Assembly (NCBI GenBank): GCA_010672965.1
Contig: JAAHFN010000022.1
Coordinates: 62,001-126,000 of the forward strand
Origin: Oscillatoria sp. SIO1A7
GTDB taxonomy: Bacteria > Cyanobacteriota > Cyanobacteriia > Cyanobacteriales > Laspinemataceae
Direction: 5' to 3'
DNA length: 64,000 nt
The number at the start of each line of letters is the position of its first letter. The first letter of the stretch is position 1. The notes beneath the pieces were generated by a model that had not been told where the DNA came from, made no database searches, and saw only the letters and a program-made list of their open reading frames with translations. The translations under genes were made by a program, and so were the position numbers. Of this stretch, positions 36,345-44,813 are shown piece after piece.

Positions 36345-37235
36345 ATGACTCAGACTGCTCAGACTGTTATGCCCTTGTCGGAAGTTGCTCCAGACAGAGC
36401 GACGGAAAAATTCACGTTCCAAGAGTACCTTTTTTACGAAGGAAAGCCGGGAGAGCCGGACGTTCGCTATGAATTAGTGAGGGGCCAATTAGTACCAATG
36501 CCAGCACAAAGCCATCTACATACAAATATAGCCAAATTTTTGGCCTATAAATTGCAGCGCCACTTTGCTGCCGAAAATCTGGACTTAGTTGCAAATCCCC
36601 TAGGGACGGGAGTCAGAACCGAAGAAGCTTCCTCTCGAATTCCCGATTTGGTAGTTTGCAGCCAAAGCGTTTGGGAAGAAGTGATTCCTCGGGCCGGAGC
36701 GGGGGTGCTGGATTTTCCCGAAAAACCAAATCTAGTTATAGAAATAGTCAGTACCAATCGCCGGGACGACTATGTAACTAAAAGGAACGAGTATGAAAAT
36801 GCCGAGATTCCCGAGTATTGGATTGTAGATCCGAAAAAAAATCGAGTCCGTATCTACAGTCTGACGGGGGAAGAGGGATATAGCTTCGTTGACTTTACCA
36901 AGGGAGCGCAAATTGTCTCCAGTCAGTTTCCCAATCTGGTTTTGTCAGTAGAGGAAATGCTATCTCCACCAATTTTAGAGCTGTTAATTAAGGAGGAACT
37001 AGCCCAATCCCAGGAATTCCAGCAACGCGCCGAAGCGGAACATCAGCGCGCCGAAGCAGAACATCAGCGCGCCGAAGCAGAACATCAGCGCGCCGAAGCA
37101 GAACATCAGCGCGCCGAGGAGCAACAGCGACAGGCTGAAGCAGAACGGCAACGCGCCGAGGAGCAACAGCAGCGCGCCGAAAAATTAGCCCAGCGCTTGC
37201 TAGAAATGGGAGTTAACCCGGAGGAAATCGATTGA
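36345..37235 (+). CDS. Uma2-family (DUF820) putative endonuclease
   Basis: The 296-residue protein has the PD-(D/E)xK-type Uma2 domain (about 20-215): YELVRGQLVPMPAQSHLHTN, RIPDLVVC (catalytic Asp), and NLVIEIVST with a later K and EYWIVDPKKNRVRIY. Cyanobacteria carry many such genes; the natural role is unknown, perhaps mobile-element related. The C-terminal 80 residues are a charged coiled coil made of RAEAEHQ heptads, encoded by nearly identical 21-bp DNA repeats (37030-37115). ATG at 36345 gives an N-terminus consistent with the family. It is monocistronic. Confidence 0.9.
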   Translation: MTQTAQTVMPLSEVAPDRATEKFTFQEYLFYEGKPGEPDVRYELVRGQLVPMPAQSHLHTNIAKFLAYKLQRHFAAENLDLVANPLGTGVRTEEASSRIPDLVVCSQSVWEEVIPRAGAGVLDFPEKPNLVIEIVSTNRRDDYVTKRNEYENAEIPEYWIVDPKKNRVRIYSLTGEEGYSFVDFTKGAQIVSSQFPNLVLSVEEMLSPPILELLIKEELAQSQEFQQRAEAEHQRAEAEHQRAEAEHQRAEAEHQRAEEQQRQAEAERQRAEEQQQRAEKLAQRLLEMGVNPEEID

Positions 37236-37261
37236 CTGTAGATTAAGCTCTATCAAAGAGA

Positions 37262-37411
37262 TATAGTGGTTCTCAAATAAGTGTAATAAACGATCTGACC
37301 CTAGAAACGTAGGGGCGACAGCATCCCCGCTTTGGACTCTGCTGTATAACGGGGATTCTCATATTGGGATGCTTCGCCCTAGGCACCTCACATCAATTTG
37401 AGAATGCTATA
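37262..37411. mobile_element. TATAGCG-type element, copy F (reverse)
   Basis: TATAGTGGTTCTCAAAT to CAATTTGAGAATGCTATA, 150 bases, with inner GGGGCGACAGCATCCCC and GGGATGCTTCGCCCT. It starts 27 bases after the Uma2-family stop. Confidence 0.83.
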
Positions 37412-37524
37412 AACGCAGCCGCGATCGCAACGGGTGGAGCGGGAAGATATGCAAGGATTAGGCGCTAGTTGGCGATCGCTCTTTCTTTTACTAGGAAAAA
37501 AGCGATCGGTGGGCTGCATGGGTT

Positions 37525-37606
37525 TCTAGGGCGAAGCATTCCAATGCAAAGATTTATTTAATAATAGCAAAACTTGTCTCGGGAATGCTGTCGCCCCTAC
37601 GCCCTC
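37525..37606. mobile_element. TATAGCG-type element remnant (copy G)
   Basis: It retains TTTCTAGGGCGAAGCATTCC and GGAATGCTGTCGCCCCTACG without the termini. Both inner arms carry the same GCATTCC/GGAATGC variant as the remnant at 40898, so base pairing is conserved. Confidence 0.75.
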
Positions 37607-37661
37607 AATTGACAATCGATACCGAGCGTTGAATGTCAAATATAAAAAACATACCCCGAGG

Positions 37662-37816
37662 TATAGCGTTTCTCAAATAAGTGTAATATAATGAGCGATT
37701 AACGTAGGGGCGACAGCATCCCGAGCGACAATCTAGGCGCCCCGAACGGTAACCCCCGTAATGGGATGCTTCGCCCAAGACTTCCTCAGATCGCAATCAA
37801 TTTGAGAAATGCTATA
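37662..37816. mobile_element. TATAGCG-type element, copy H (reverse)
   Basis: TATAGCGTTTCTCAAAT to CAATTTGAGAAATGCTATA, 155 bases. Inner arms are GGGGCGACAGCATCCC and GGGATGCTTCGCCC. Confidence 0.83.
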
Positions 37817-37870
37817 ATACCATTTCTGTATAAAAACGCAACAAATCCCCCGTTCGGGCGCTCGCGGAGT

Positions 37871-38000
37871 CGAAGCCTCTCAAATAAGTGCAATAATAGG
37901 TGAAACGTAGGGGCGACAGCATCCCTGCAATTATCTCGGCTATAGAACGGGAACCTCCATAATGGGATGCTTAGCCCTCATCAATTTGAGAACCGCTTAG
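37871..38000. mobile_element. TATAGCG-type element, copy I (reverse, worn left end)
   Basis: The inner pair and the right end CAATTTGAGAACCGCTTA are present. The left end has changed to CGAAGCCTCTCAAAT. It ends about 145 bases before the NB-ARC gene. Confidence 0.75.
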
Positions 38001-38144
38001 GCACTTGCTTATTAATAACGTACCGATTCTTGGGCTTACAGACTCCCCTCGGAACCCGATTTTTTGCAGCTTTTTTCCGGAAAGCTCTAGCCGGCAACTG
38101 TAGCTACTCGCCAATTCTAGAAAATTATTCTCTAACTGTAGCTG

Positions 38145-38543
38145 ATGATAGACCCGATATCCCTGACGGTAGAAACACTGGCCGGTCTAGTTTTAACTAA
38201 GACCCTGGAAAAGGGCGGCCCAACCCTGGGAAAAAAGGCTCTGGAGCAAGGGGGCAAGTTGATAAAGCTGCTCCGACGCAAGTCTCCGGAGACTGCCAGT
38301 GCCATTGAAAAAGTGGCAGAGCAACCGGAGCTAGCAGAGCAACTGCCCGAGGAATATGGCCAAGCCGTTTTGGTCGCCAAGGTCGAGGACGCGGCCCAGG
38401 TAGACAGCGAGATTGCAGAGGCAGTTCGCGCTTTGAGCGAGGCAGTGCAAGCTCAACCGGCTACTATCCAAAATTCTGGGCAAACAAAGATTGTGAATCA
38501 GGCCAGCACAATCAATATTAAAGAGCAAAAGGTTAGTATTTGA
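38145..38543 (+). CDS. N-terminal effector/adaptor part of a split STAND protein
   Basis: The 132 residues open MIDPISLTVETLAGLVLTKT and continue with a helical GKKALEQGGKLIKLLRRKSP and EKVAEQPELAEQLPEEYG block. I recall this N-terminal module on cyanobacterial NB-ARC/TPR proteins, including the linker IVNQASTINI. It ends in TGA at 38541-38543, but the same frame runs on as LQPSEREPTKSIAPQSNIRY into FVGREQELKRL of the NB-ARC domain. So this is the first part of one gene split by a single stop, or a gene with stop read-through. A separately working small protein is the alternative. Confidence 0.75.
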   Translation: MIDPISLTVETLAGLVLTKTLEKGGPTLGKKALEQGGKLIKLLRRKSPETASAIEKVAEQPELAEQLPEEYGQAVLVAKVEDAAQVDSEIAEAVRALSEAVQAQPATIQNSGQTKIVNQASTINIKEQKVSI

Positions 38544-38639
38544 CTGCAGCCGTCGGAACGGGAGCCGACAAAGTCAATTGCCCCACAATCTAATATTCGT
38601 TATTGGGGCACCGCCCATTTTGTCGGGCGGGAGCAAGAG

Positions 38640-40871
38640 TTGAAACGCCTGCAAGAATTGCTGAAGCTTGGGCAGCGGGCGGCGATCGCAGCGGTAGAGG
38701 GGATGGGCGGCGCGGGCAAAACCGAACTGGCAATCCAATATGCAACGCGCCACAAAAAAGATTACCCCGGCGGGATTTGTTGGTTCGGCGTCAGAGAGAC
38801 GAATCCCGCCCCTCAAATATTGGCCTTTGCCCAAAGCAAATTAAATCTGGAAGTGCCCCAAAAGCTGGCGGGCAGGCGACTCGAACTGGACGAACAAGTG
38901 TCCTGGTGCTGGGAAAACTGGCGACCTTCCGAGGGTTTGGTGCTGGTAGTCCTAGACGACCTCACGGATTTGGCCGACTGTCTGCCCTTTCTGCCCAAAC
39001 CCGAACAGACGCGCTTCCGAGTTTTGATAACCAGCCGCCTGCGCAACCTCGACCCGGGTTTTATCCAAGAAATTCCCCTCGATGTTCTCTCCGAGGATGC
39101 AGCCCTGAAACTGCTGAAAGCTCTGGTGGGGCAGGAGCGAGTGGAGCCAGAAATCGAGAAAGCTAAAGAGTTATGTAAGTGGCTGGGCTATTTGCCCTTG
39201 GCCTTGCAGTTGGTGGGGAGCTATTTGACGAAAAAACCCCATTGGTCTTTGGCGAAAATGCTCGAACGGCTCCAAGCCCAAAAGCTCGACAGCGAAGCCC
39301 TCGACCTAACGGAGGCACAGAAGCGGCGAAGTCTGAGTACCGCAGAACGCGGGGTGAGAGCGGCTTTTCAATTAAGCTGGCTTGAGCTGGAGCCCGCGAC
39401 CCAGGAAGTAGCTCGGCTGTCGAGCTTGTTGGCAGGAGACATTTTTCTCTGGGAATGGATCGAGTCGGCGGCAGAAAAGCTAGATTGGCCAGATTCTATA
39501 GATGTAGATTCGGTAACGGAAGATGCTATTGACCAACTCTACGAGCGTCATTTACTACAGCGAGTGCAGGCAGCCGAACCAGCTTTTAAATTTCATCCCT
39601 TAATCCGGCAGTTTCTGCAAGAAAAATTACCAGAATCAGCCCAAGCCAACAACTTCAAAAAGGCTGTGGCAGCAACTATGGCCGCAGTTGCCCGGGAAAT
39701 TCCCCAAGACTCTACTCGGCAGCAAATCGAATCCTTGCGAATTGCCATACCTCATTTAGAAGAAGTAGCTCAAAACCTAACTGATGCGATCGGCGACAAC
39801 GACTTAATCGCGCCTTTTGCGGGATTGGGTCGCTTCTACGAAGGTCAGGGGTTGTACGGCTTAGCCGTACCTTGGCGTCAGCAATGTTTATCGACAGCGC
39901 GAGACCGCTTGGGAGATGACCATCTCGACGTGGCAGCCAGCCTACATAATCTGGCATTTATCTACAAATATCAAGGACGCTACGCGGAAGCGGAAACTCT
40001 GTATCTGCAAGCTTTGAAATTGATAAAAAGCCTCCTGGGTTCCGACCATCCCAATGTGGCAATTAGCCTCAACAATCTGGCATTACTCTACGAATCTCAA
40101 GGACGCTACGAGGAAGCAGAAACCTTGGAAATGCAAGCTTTGGGTTTGAGAAAAAAACTGCTGGGTTCCGACCATCCCGATGTGGCAACTAGCCTCAACA
40201 ATCTGGCAGCACTCTACGAAGCTCAAGGACGCTATGCCGAAGCAGAATCCCTGTATCTGCAAGCTTTGAAGTTGAGAAAAAAAATCCTGGGTTCCGACCA
40301 TCCCGACGTGGCAACTAGCCTCAACAATCTGGCAGTATTCTACGAAGCTCTAGGACGCTATGCCGAAGCAGAATCCCTGTATCTGCAAGCTTTAGATTTG
40401 ACAAAAAAACTGCTGGGTTCCGACCATCCCGACGTGGCAACTAGCCTCAACAATCTGGCAGCACTCTACGAAGCTCTAGGACGCTATGCCGAAGCAGAAT
40501 CCCTGTATCTGCAAGCTTTAGATTTGACAAAAAAACTGCTGTTTTCAGACCATCCCGATGTGGCAATTAGCCTCAACAACCTGGCATTTCTCTACTCATT
40601 TCAAGGACGCTATGCGGAAGCGGAAAGTCTGTATCTGCAAGCTTTGGACTTGAGCGCGAGGGTTTTAGGAGAAGACCATCCTAAGACGGTGACTATCCAA
40701 GAAAATTTGGCCTATTTCCGGAATAATTTTAAGGCTAGCAATTCTTGGCCGATAAAATTGACAAAAATACTTCGCCCAGTAATATTGATACCTTTGGCTC
40801 TGCTCAGGATATTGTTGCTTTTGCCCTGGAGGTTGGCGAAAAAATTGCGGGCTTTGGTGCGGCGTCGGTAG
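38640..40871 (+). CDS. STAND NTPase (NB-ARC) with TPR repeats and hydrophobic tail, 3' part of split gene
   Basis: NB-ARC marks are Walker A (EGMGGAGKTE), Walker B (LVVLDDL), sensor (RVLITSR) and the GLPL-like LGYLPLALQLVGSYL; a winged-helix region follows to about 330. Residues about 425-680 are six 42-residue TPR_12 units (DHPDVATSLNNLAALYEAQG type), encoded by nearly identical 126-bp DNA repeats. The last 35 residues are hydrophobic then basic (ILIPLALLRILLLLPWRLAK), a possible membrane anchor. The listed TTG is formal: the true domain start FVGREQEL lies before it, in frame with 38145. Relatives act as NLR-like sensors in signalling or defence. Confidence 0.85.
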   Translation: MKRLQELLKLGQRAAIAAVEGMGGAGKTELAIQYATRHKKDYPGGICWFGVRETNPAPQILAFAQSKLNLEVPQKLAGRRLELDEQVSWCWENWRPSEGLVLVVLDDLTDLADCLPFLPKPEQTRFRVLITSRLRNLDPGFIQEIPLDVLSEDAALKLLKALVGQERVEPEIEKAKELCKWLGYLPLALQLVGSYLTKKPHWSLAKMLERLQAQKLDSEALDLTEAQKRRSLSTAERGVRAAFQLSWLELEPATQEVARLSSLLAGDIFLWEWIESAAEKLDWPDSIDVDSVTEDAIDQLYERHLLQRVQAAEPAFKFHPLIRQFLQEKLPESAQANNFKKAVAATMAAVAREIPQDSTRQQIESLRIAIPHLEEVAQNLTDAIGDNDLIAPFAGLGRFYEGQGLYGLAVPWRQQCLSTARDRLGDDHLDVAASLHNLAFIYKYQGRYAEAETLYLQALKLIKSLLGSDHPNVAISLNNLALLYESQGRYEEAETLEMQALGLRKKLLGSDHPDVATSLNNLAALYEAQGRYAEAESLYLQALKLRKKILGSDHPDVATSLNNLAVFYEALGRYAEAESLYLQALDLTKKLLGSDHPDVATSLNNLAALYEALGRYAEAESLYLQALDLTKKLLFSDHPDVAISLNNLAFLYSFQGRYAEAESLYLQALDLSARVLGEDHPKTVTIQENLAYFRNNFKASNSWPIKLTKILRPVILIPLALLRILLLLPWRLAKKLRALVRRR

Positions 40872-40897
40872 GCAGGCGGTATGTTGCCTTGCCGCCA

Positions 40898-40990
40898 GCC
40901 CAGGGCGAAGCATTCCAATACAATAGATTTTTTCTATTAGCAAAGATTGTCTAGGGAATGCTGTCGCCCCTACATTTTGATAGCGTTTCT
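40898..40990. mobile_element. TATAGCG-type element remnant (copy J)
   Basis: CAGGGCGAAGCATTCCAATA and GGAATGCTGTCGCCCCTAC followed by ATAGCGTTTCT; the left end is lost. Confidence 0.75.
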
Positions 40991-41069
40991 TTGCCCTGGG
41001 CTTCGACGGGCTATGCCCGAACGGTAATGCAGCCGATATAAGGGGTTGGAGCGGGAAGTTATGCAAGGA

Positions 41070-41306
41070 TTAGGCGCTACTTGGCTTGGCAAGTTCCTGG
41101 TTAATGGCGGCGATTTCTGCCTGGATATTTGGGTCTTGAGCCATTTCCTTAATTTGTTCTTCCATATATGAGGCATCGGCCAGTCGGTCTCCTGCATGAG
41201 TCCGCTCTCGCACTTGTCGAGAAATCCGCTCTAGCAGCCACTGCTGTTCTTCCAAGGACAGTTCTCGGATAGAACGCTCGATTTCTAGGACGTTCTGGGA
41301 TATCAT
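41070..41306 (-). CDS. Short antitoxin-like protein
   Basis: The 78 residues form two parts: a helical N-terminus (LEIERSIRELSLEEQQWLLE RISRQVRER) and an acidic C-terminus ending in EIAAINQELAKPSSA. Similar small proteins precede toxin genes in cyanobacteria and are annotated as antitoxins, but no toxin follows here. The 3' end of this gene (GGAGCGGGAAGTTATGCAAG / GATTAGGCGCTA, 41046-41084) also occurs near 37437-37475 as a duplicated fragment. Function unproven. Confidence 0.6.
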   Translation of the reverse strand: MISQNVLEIERSIRELSLEEQQWLLERISRQVRERTHAGDRLADASYMEEQIKEMAQDPNIQAEIAAINQELAKPSSA

Positions 41307-41359
41307 TTTCTGCGTTCTGCTGACTCGATAAATTGTGAATAATTATAGGCGATCGCCCC

Positions 41360-41647
41360 TTAAACCGCAAGCTTGCAGACCTGGGAGCCTGCTAACAACA
41401 ATCGTATCCTGCCCATTTCCCGCAAGGTCTTAAGATCTTCCTCAAATTCCTCGACATCATAATGAATGCAAATTCCGCGCTGGGCAATTTCTCTCTGAAA
41501 GTCGAGCAAATTCATTTCAGCTAGACGACGAGCTTTACCAATGCTAATTTTGTCTTGTTGAAATAGCATAATCGCTATTTCTAGTTTGAGTTCTGCTTCG
41601 GACATTTCTGCTGATTTAAGGATGTCGTCAGGGATAACAACAGTCAT
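41360..41647 (-). CDS. UPF0175-family protein
   Basis: The 95-residue protein starts MTVVIPDDILKSAEMSEAEL and has the family core ALKLEIAI-type helix, ISIGKARRLAEMNLLDFQRE and IHYDVEEFEEDLKTL. UPF0175 proteins are antitoxin-like, small helix-turn-helix relatives often paired with a PIN-type DUF3368 toxin. The usual end is near LREMGRI; here about 14 extra residues (RLLLAGSQVCKLAV) follow and no DUF3368 gene is next, so the toxin partner seems lost by deletion. The neighbour at 41070 is also antitoxin-like. Confidence 0.8.
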   Translation of the reverse strand: MTVVIPDDILKSAEMSEAELKLEIAIMLFQQDKISIGKARRLAEMNLLDFQREIAQRGICIHYDVEEFEEDLKTLREMGRIRLLLAGSQVCKLAV

Positions 41648-41748
41648 GTTTTCTGTAATCTCCTATTTTGTAATTTTTCTTTTGCCTAAGAGCAAGTCAG
41701 CAAAAGCCCAAATGCTTATTTGGAAAGGTGCTAGGTGGGTGCTACATA

Positions 41749-41875
41749 CAGAGAAACCCGGTTTTTTGGAAAAAACGGGTTTTTGGCCCCGCGTGAACCC
41801 CGGCGCGATCGCCCATAATTCAAACTCAAAACTACATACAGAGAAACCCGGTTTTTCCAAAAAACCGGGTTTCTG
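41749..41875. repeat. Two AAACCCGG palindromes with a shared 20-mer
   Basis: Both copies (41754-41782 and 41842-41873) are preceded by CTACATACAGAGAAACCCGG, so the duplicated unit is larger than the palindrome. They are in the 5' flank of lpdA. Confidence 0.85.
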
Positions 41876-41959
41876 GCCCAACAAAACTCTCCCATTCCCT
41901 TGCCCGATCGCCCCACAGCGGTTAAAAATAAAAAGATTAACCGACAGCAGAACAAGAAA

Positions 41960-43393
41960 GTGAGTCCAGAATTCGATTACGACTTAGTAATTATAGGCGC
42001 TGGAGTAGGCGGACATGGAGCCGCCTTGCATGCCGTTGAATGCGGGCTGAAAACCGCCATTATCGAAGCCGCCGACATGGGAGGGACCTGTGTTAATCGC
42101 GGCTGCATTCCCTCCAAAGCATTGCTAGCGGCTTCCGGTCGGGTGCGGGAATTCAACGATGCCGCGCACCTCCAATCTATGGGTATCCAAATCGGAGGAG
42201 TCAGCTTCGATCGCGCCGGTATCGCCGACCACGCCCAGAACCTCGTCTCCAAAATTAGGGAAGACATGAGCAAAAGCCTCAAACGGCTCGGGGTGGATTT
42301 AATTCAAGGCTGGGGCAAAATCGCCGCCTCCCAAAAAGTCTCCGTAACTGTCAGCGGCGAAGAAAAAACCCTATCCGCTCGGGATATTCTGCTAGCTCCG
42401 GGTTCCGTTCCTTTTGTGCCCCCCGGTATAGAAATAGATGGCAAAACAGTTTTCACCAGCGACGATGCCATCAAACTAGAGTCTTTGCCGCCTTGGGTGG
42501 CGATTATTGGCAGCGGCTATATTGGTTTGGAATTTGCCGATGTTTACACGGCCCTGGGCTGCGAAATCACGATGATAGAAGCCCTCGACCAGCTCATGCC
42601 TACCTTTGACCCGGATATCGCCAAGCTTGCCCAAAGAATTTTGATTAATCCTCGGGATCTGGAAACTAGAGTAGGACAGCTAGCCAAGAAAGTAACCCCC
42701 GGTTCTCCAGTGGTGGTGGAATTGGCAGATACCAAAACCAAAGAAGTAGTGGAAGTCCTGGAGGTAGATGCCTGTTTGGTAGCGACCGGACGCATCCCCG
42801 CTACTAAAGATCTGGGCTTGGACTCGGTGGCAGTGGAAACAGACCGTCGCGGTTTTATTCCGGTGGACGACTATCTGGCGGTCTTGTCCGGCGGCGAACC
42901 GGTTCCTAATTTATGGGCGATAGGCGATGCTACGGGCAAGATGATGCTAGCCCATGCTGCCTCGGCTCAAGGGGTGGCGGTGGTGGAAACGATCGCCGGA
43001 CGACCCAGAAAGGTTGACTATCGCAGCATCCCGGCGGCAGCTTTCACCCATCCCGAGATTGGCTTTGTCGGCTTGACGGAACCCCAAGCTAAGGAGTTGG
43101 CAAAAGCAGAAGGCTTTGAAGTGGCGACGGCCAGAACTTATTTTAAAGGCAATTCCAAGGCCCTGGCGGAAGCAGAAACCGATGGCTTAGCTAAGGTTAT
43201 CTATCGCAAAGATACTGGAGAATTGTTGGGAGTTCATATTATAGGACTTCATGCTTCGGATTTGGTTCAGGAAGCGGCCAATGCTATAGGCGATCGCCAA
43301 TCTGTCAATGACTTAGCTTTCAACGTCCATACCCACCCGACCCTTTCCGAAGTTCTCGACGAAGCCTTTAAGCGAGCAGCAAGTTTCGTCTAG
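41960..43393 (+). CDS. lpdA: Dihydrolipoyl dehydrogenase (E3)
   Basis: It reoxidises dihydrolipoamide in pyruvate dehydrogenase and the glycine cleavage system, with FAD and NAD. The FAD-binding start [20 protein letters not shown], the redox disulphide in [13 protein letters not shown], the NAD-binding [14 protein letters not shown], the second FAD site [17 protein letters not shown] and the C-terminal [14 protein letters not shown] with the catalytic His-Glu pair are all present. The GTG at 41960 gives the normal N-terminus (478 codons with stop); an earlier TTG at 41900 would add 20 unlike residues. trpC follows after a 200-base repeat region, so an operon is uncertain. Confidence 0.95.
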   Translation: MSPEFDYDLVIIGAGVGGHGAALHAVECGLKTAIIEAADMGGTCVNRGCIPSKALLAASGRVREFNDAAHLQSMGIQIGGVSFDRAGIADHAQNLVSKIREDMSKSLKRLGVDLIQGWGKIAASQKVSVTVSGEEKTLSARDILLAPGSVPFVPPGIEIDGKTVFTSDDAIKLESLPPWVAIIGSGYIGLEFADVYTALGCEITMIEALDQLMPTFDPDIAKLAQRILINPRDLETRVGQLAKKVTPGSPVVVELADTKTKEVVEVLEVDACLVATGRIPATKDLGLDSVAVETDRRGFIPVDDYLAVLSGGEPVPNLWAIGDATGKMMLAHAASAQGVAVVETIAGRPRKVDYRSIPAAAFTHPEIGFVGLTEPQAKELAKAEGFEVATARTYFKGNSKALAEAETDGLAKVIYRKDTGELLGVHIIGLHASDLVQEAANAIGDRQSVNDLAFNVHTHPTLSEVLDEAFKRAASFV

Positions 43394-43593
43394 GGCATTG
43401 GGCATTGGGCATTGGGCATTGGGGACAAGTTTGTAGGGTGCGCATTGCGCACATTACCAGCTAGCGAGTTTGCTAGCGAGGTGCGCATTGCGCACCGCAT
43501 TGCGCACCCTACTCTTTCAGTTTCACTTGTCCCCTTGTCCCCTTGTCCCCTTGTCCCAATGCCCAATGCCCAATGCCCAATGCCCAATGCCCT
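43394..43593. repeat. Inverted heptamer arrays around a GCGCATTGCGCAC core
   Basis: GGGCATT repeated four times at the left and AATGCCC repeated five times at the right could pair over about 30 bases. Between them are GTAGGGTGCGCATTGCGCAC and its inverted partner, and CCCCTTGT repeated three times. A large cruciform is possible between lpdA and trpC. Confidence 0.85.
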
Positions 43594-43606
43594 AATTTAC
43601 TGAATT

Positions 43607-44497
43607 GTGCTAAAAATCCGTCGCCGTCCTCCCAATCCACCTGTAGATGTAGAAAGTCTGCGCTATCAGGTCTCCGTACCTAATGCCGAGCCGCGCCATA
43701 TCCTTGAAGAAATTGTTTGGCACAAAGAAACTGAAGTGGCCAACATGCGAGAAAAGGTGCCCCTAGTCGATTTGCAGCGCCAAGTCAGTCAAGCTACACC
43801 GCAGCGCAATTTTCTGGAGGCTCTGCGAAAAGCTGCCAAGAAACCGGCTGTAATTGCTGAAGTCAAGAAGGCTTCTCCGAGCAAAGGAATTATTCGGGAG
43901 GATTTTGACCCGGAAGCGATCGCCCGAGCCTATGAGGAAGGGGGAGCGACCTGCATCTCCGTACTGACCGATGCCAAGTTTTTTCAAGGTAGCTTTGAAA
44001 ACCTCGCCCTTGTCCGAGAAGCAGTTGACATTCCTTTATTATGCAAAGAGTTTATTATTTACCCCTACCAAATTTATAAGGCGAGGCTTGCAGGAGCAGA
44101 TGCGGTTCTTTTGATTGCTGCGATTCTTTCCGACCCAGACCTCCAGTATTTTGTCAAAATTGCCAAAGTTCTGGGAATGACAGCCTTGGTTGAAGTTCAT
44201 AGCTTGGAAGAACTGGATCGAGTATTGGCGATCGAAGGCGTGAGCCTACTCGGCATTAACAATCGCAACCTGGAAGATTTCTCCGTTGACCTAGATACGA
44301 CCTGCAACCTTCTGGAAAAAAGGGAGCAACAACTGCGTCAAAAAGATATTTTGGTGGTGAGCGAGTCGGGATTGCATATACCGGCAGACTTGAGCAAAGT
44401 GGCTCTTGCCGGAGCCGGTGCAGTTTTGATTGGCGAGTCTTTGGTCAAGCAGGCAGACCCAAAAGCAGCATTAAAGAAGCTCGTCGAAGATTCTTAG
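43607..44497 (+). CDS. trpC: Indole-3-glycerol phosphate synthase, GTG start
   Basis: It closes the indole ring in tryptophan synthesis (CdRP to indole-3-glycerol phosphate). The (beta/alpha)8 barrel is complete: catalytic Lys in [13 protein letters not shown], the second Lys in [20 protein letters not shown], Glu in [22 protein letters not shown], and [11 protein letters not shown] with the phosphate loop [11 protein letters not shown]. The 296 residues include a roughly 35-residue N-terminal extension common in cyanobacteria. Start is GTG at 43607; no Shine-Dalgarno is evident. Tandem heptamer arrays flank both sides. Confidence 0.96.
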   Translation: MLKIRRRPPNPPVDVESLRYQVSVPNAEPRHILEEIVWHKETEVANMREKVPLVDLQRQVSQATPQRNFLEALRKAAKKPAVIAEVKKASPSKGIIREDFDPEAIARAYEEGGATCISVLTDAKFFQGSFENLALVREAVDIPLLCKEFIIYPYQIYKARLAGADAVLLIAAILSDPDLQYFVKIAKVLGMTALVEVHSLEELDRVLAIEGVSLLGINNRNLEDFSVDLDTTCNLLEKREQQLRQKDILVVSESGLHIPADLSKVALAGAGAVLIGESLVKQADPKAALKKLVEDS

Positions 44498-44507
44498 CAA
44501 TCCCTTG

Positions 44508-44766
44508 CTATGGTTTGGGGTGTCGGGTGTCGGGTGTCGGGTGTCGGGTGGGGAGTGTGCGAGTAGTGTGGGAGTGGGGAGTGTGGGGAGTGTGGGGAGT
44601 GTGCGAGTAGTGTGGGAGTGGGGAGTGTGGGGAGACCCGAAAGTCCCCAAGTCCCCAAGTCCCCAAGTCCCATCTCCCCCCTTGCCCCTGACACCCGACA
44701 CCCGACACCCGACACCCGACACCCGACACCCGACACCCGACACCCGACACCCGACACCCGACACCC
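44508..44766. repeat. Inverted GTGTCGG / CACCCGA heptamer arrays
   Basis: GGTGTCG repeated four times (44518-44548) faces CACCCGA repeated about ten times (44692-44766), with GGGGAGTGTGG and CCCCAAGT arrays between. Open frames through it are repeat artefacts. Confidence 0.9.
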
Positions 44767-44813
44767 AGAGGTAATATCGTATGAAGAGCAAATCTATGAA
44801 TTAGGAAAGAGCA

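Noticed and set aside
38603-39166. 187-codon frame overlapping the NB-ARC gene start
   Set aside because: It is Arg/Gly-rich, out of frame with the clear Walker A reading, and is a shadow of that gene.
43394-44766. CRISPR array
   Set aside because: Repeats are 7 bp, contiguous, without unique spacers. No cas gene is in the window.
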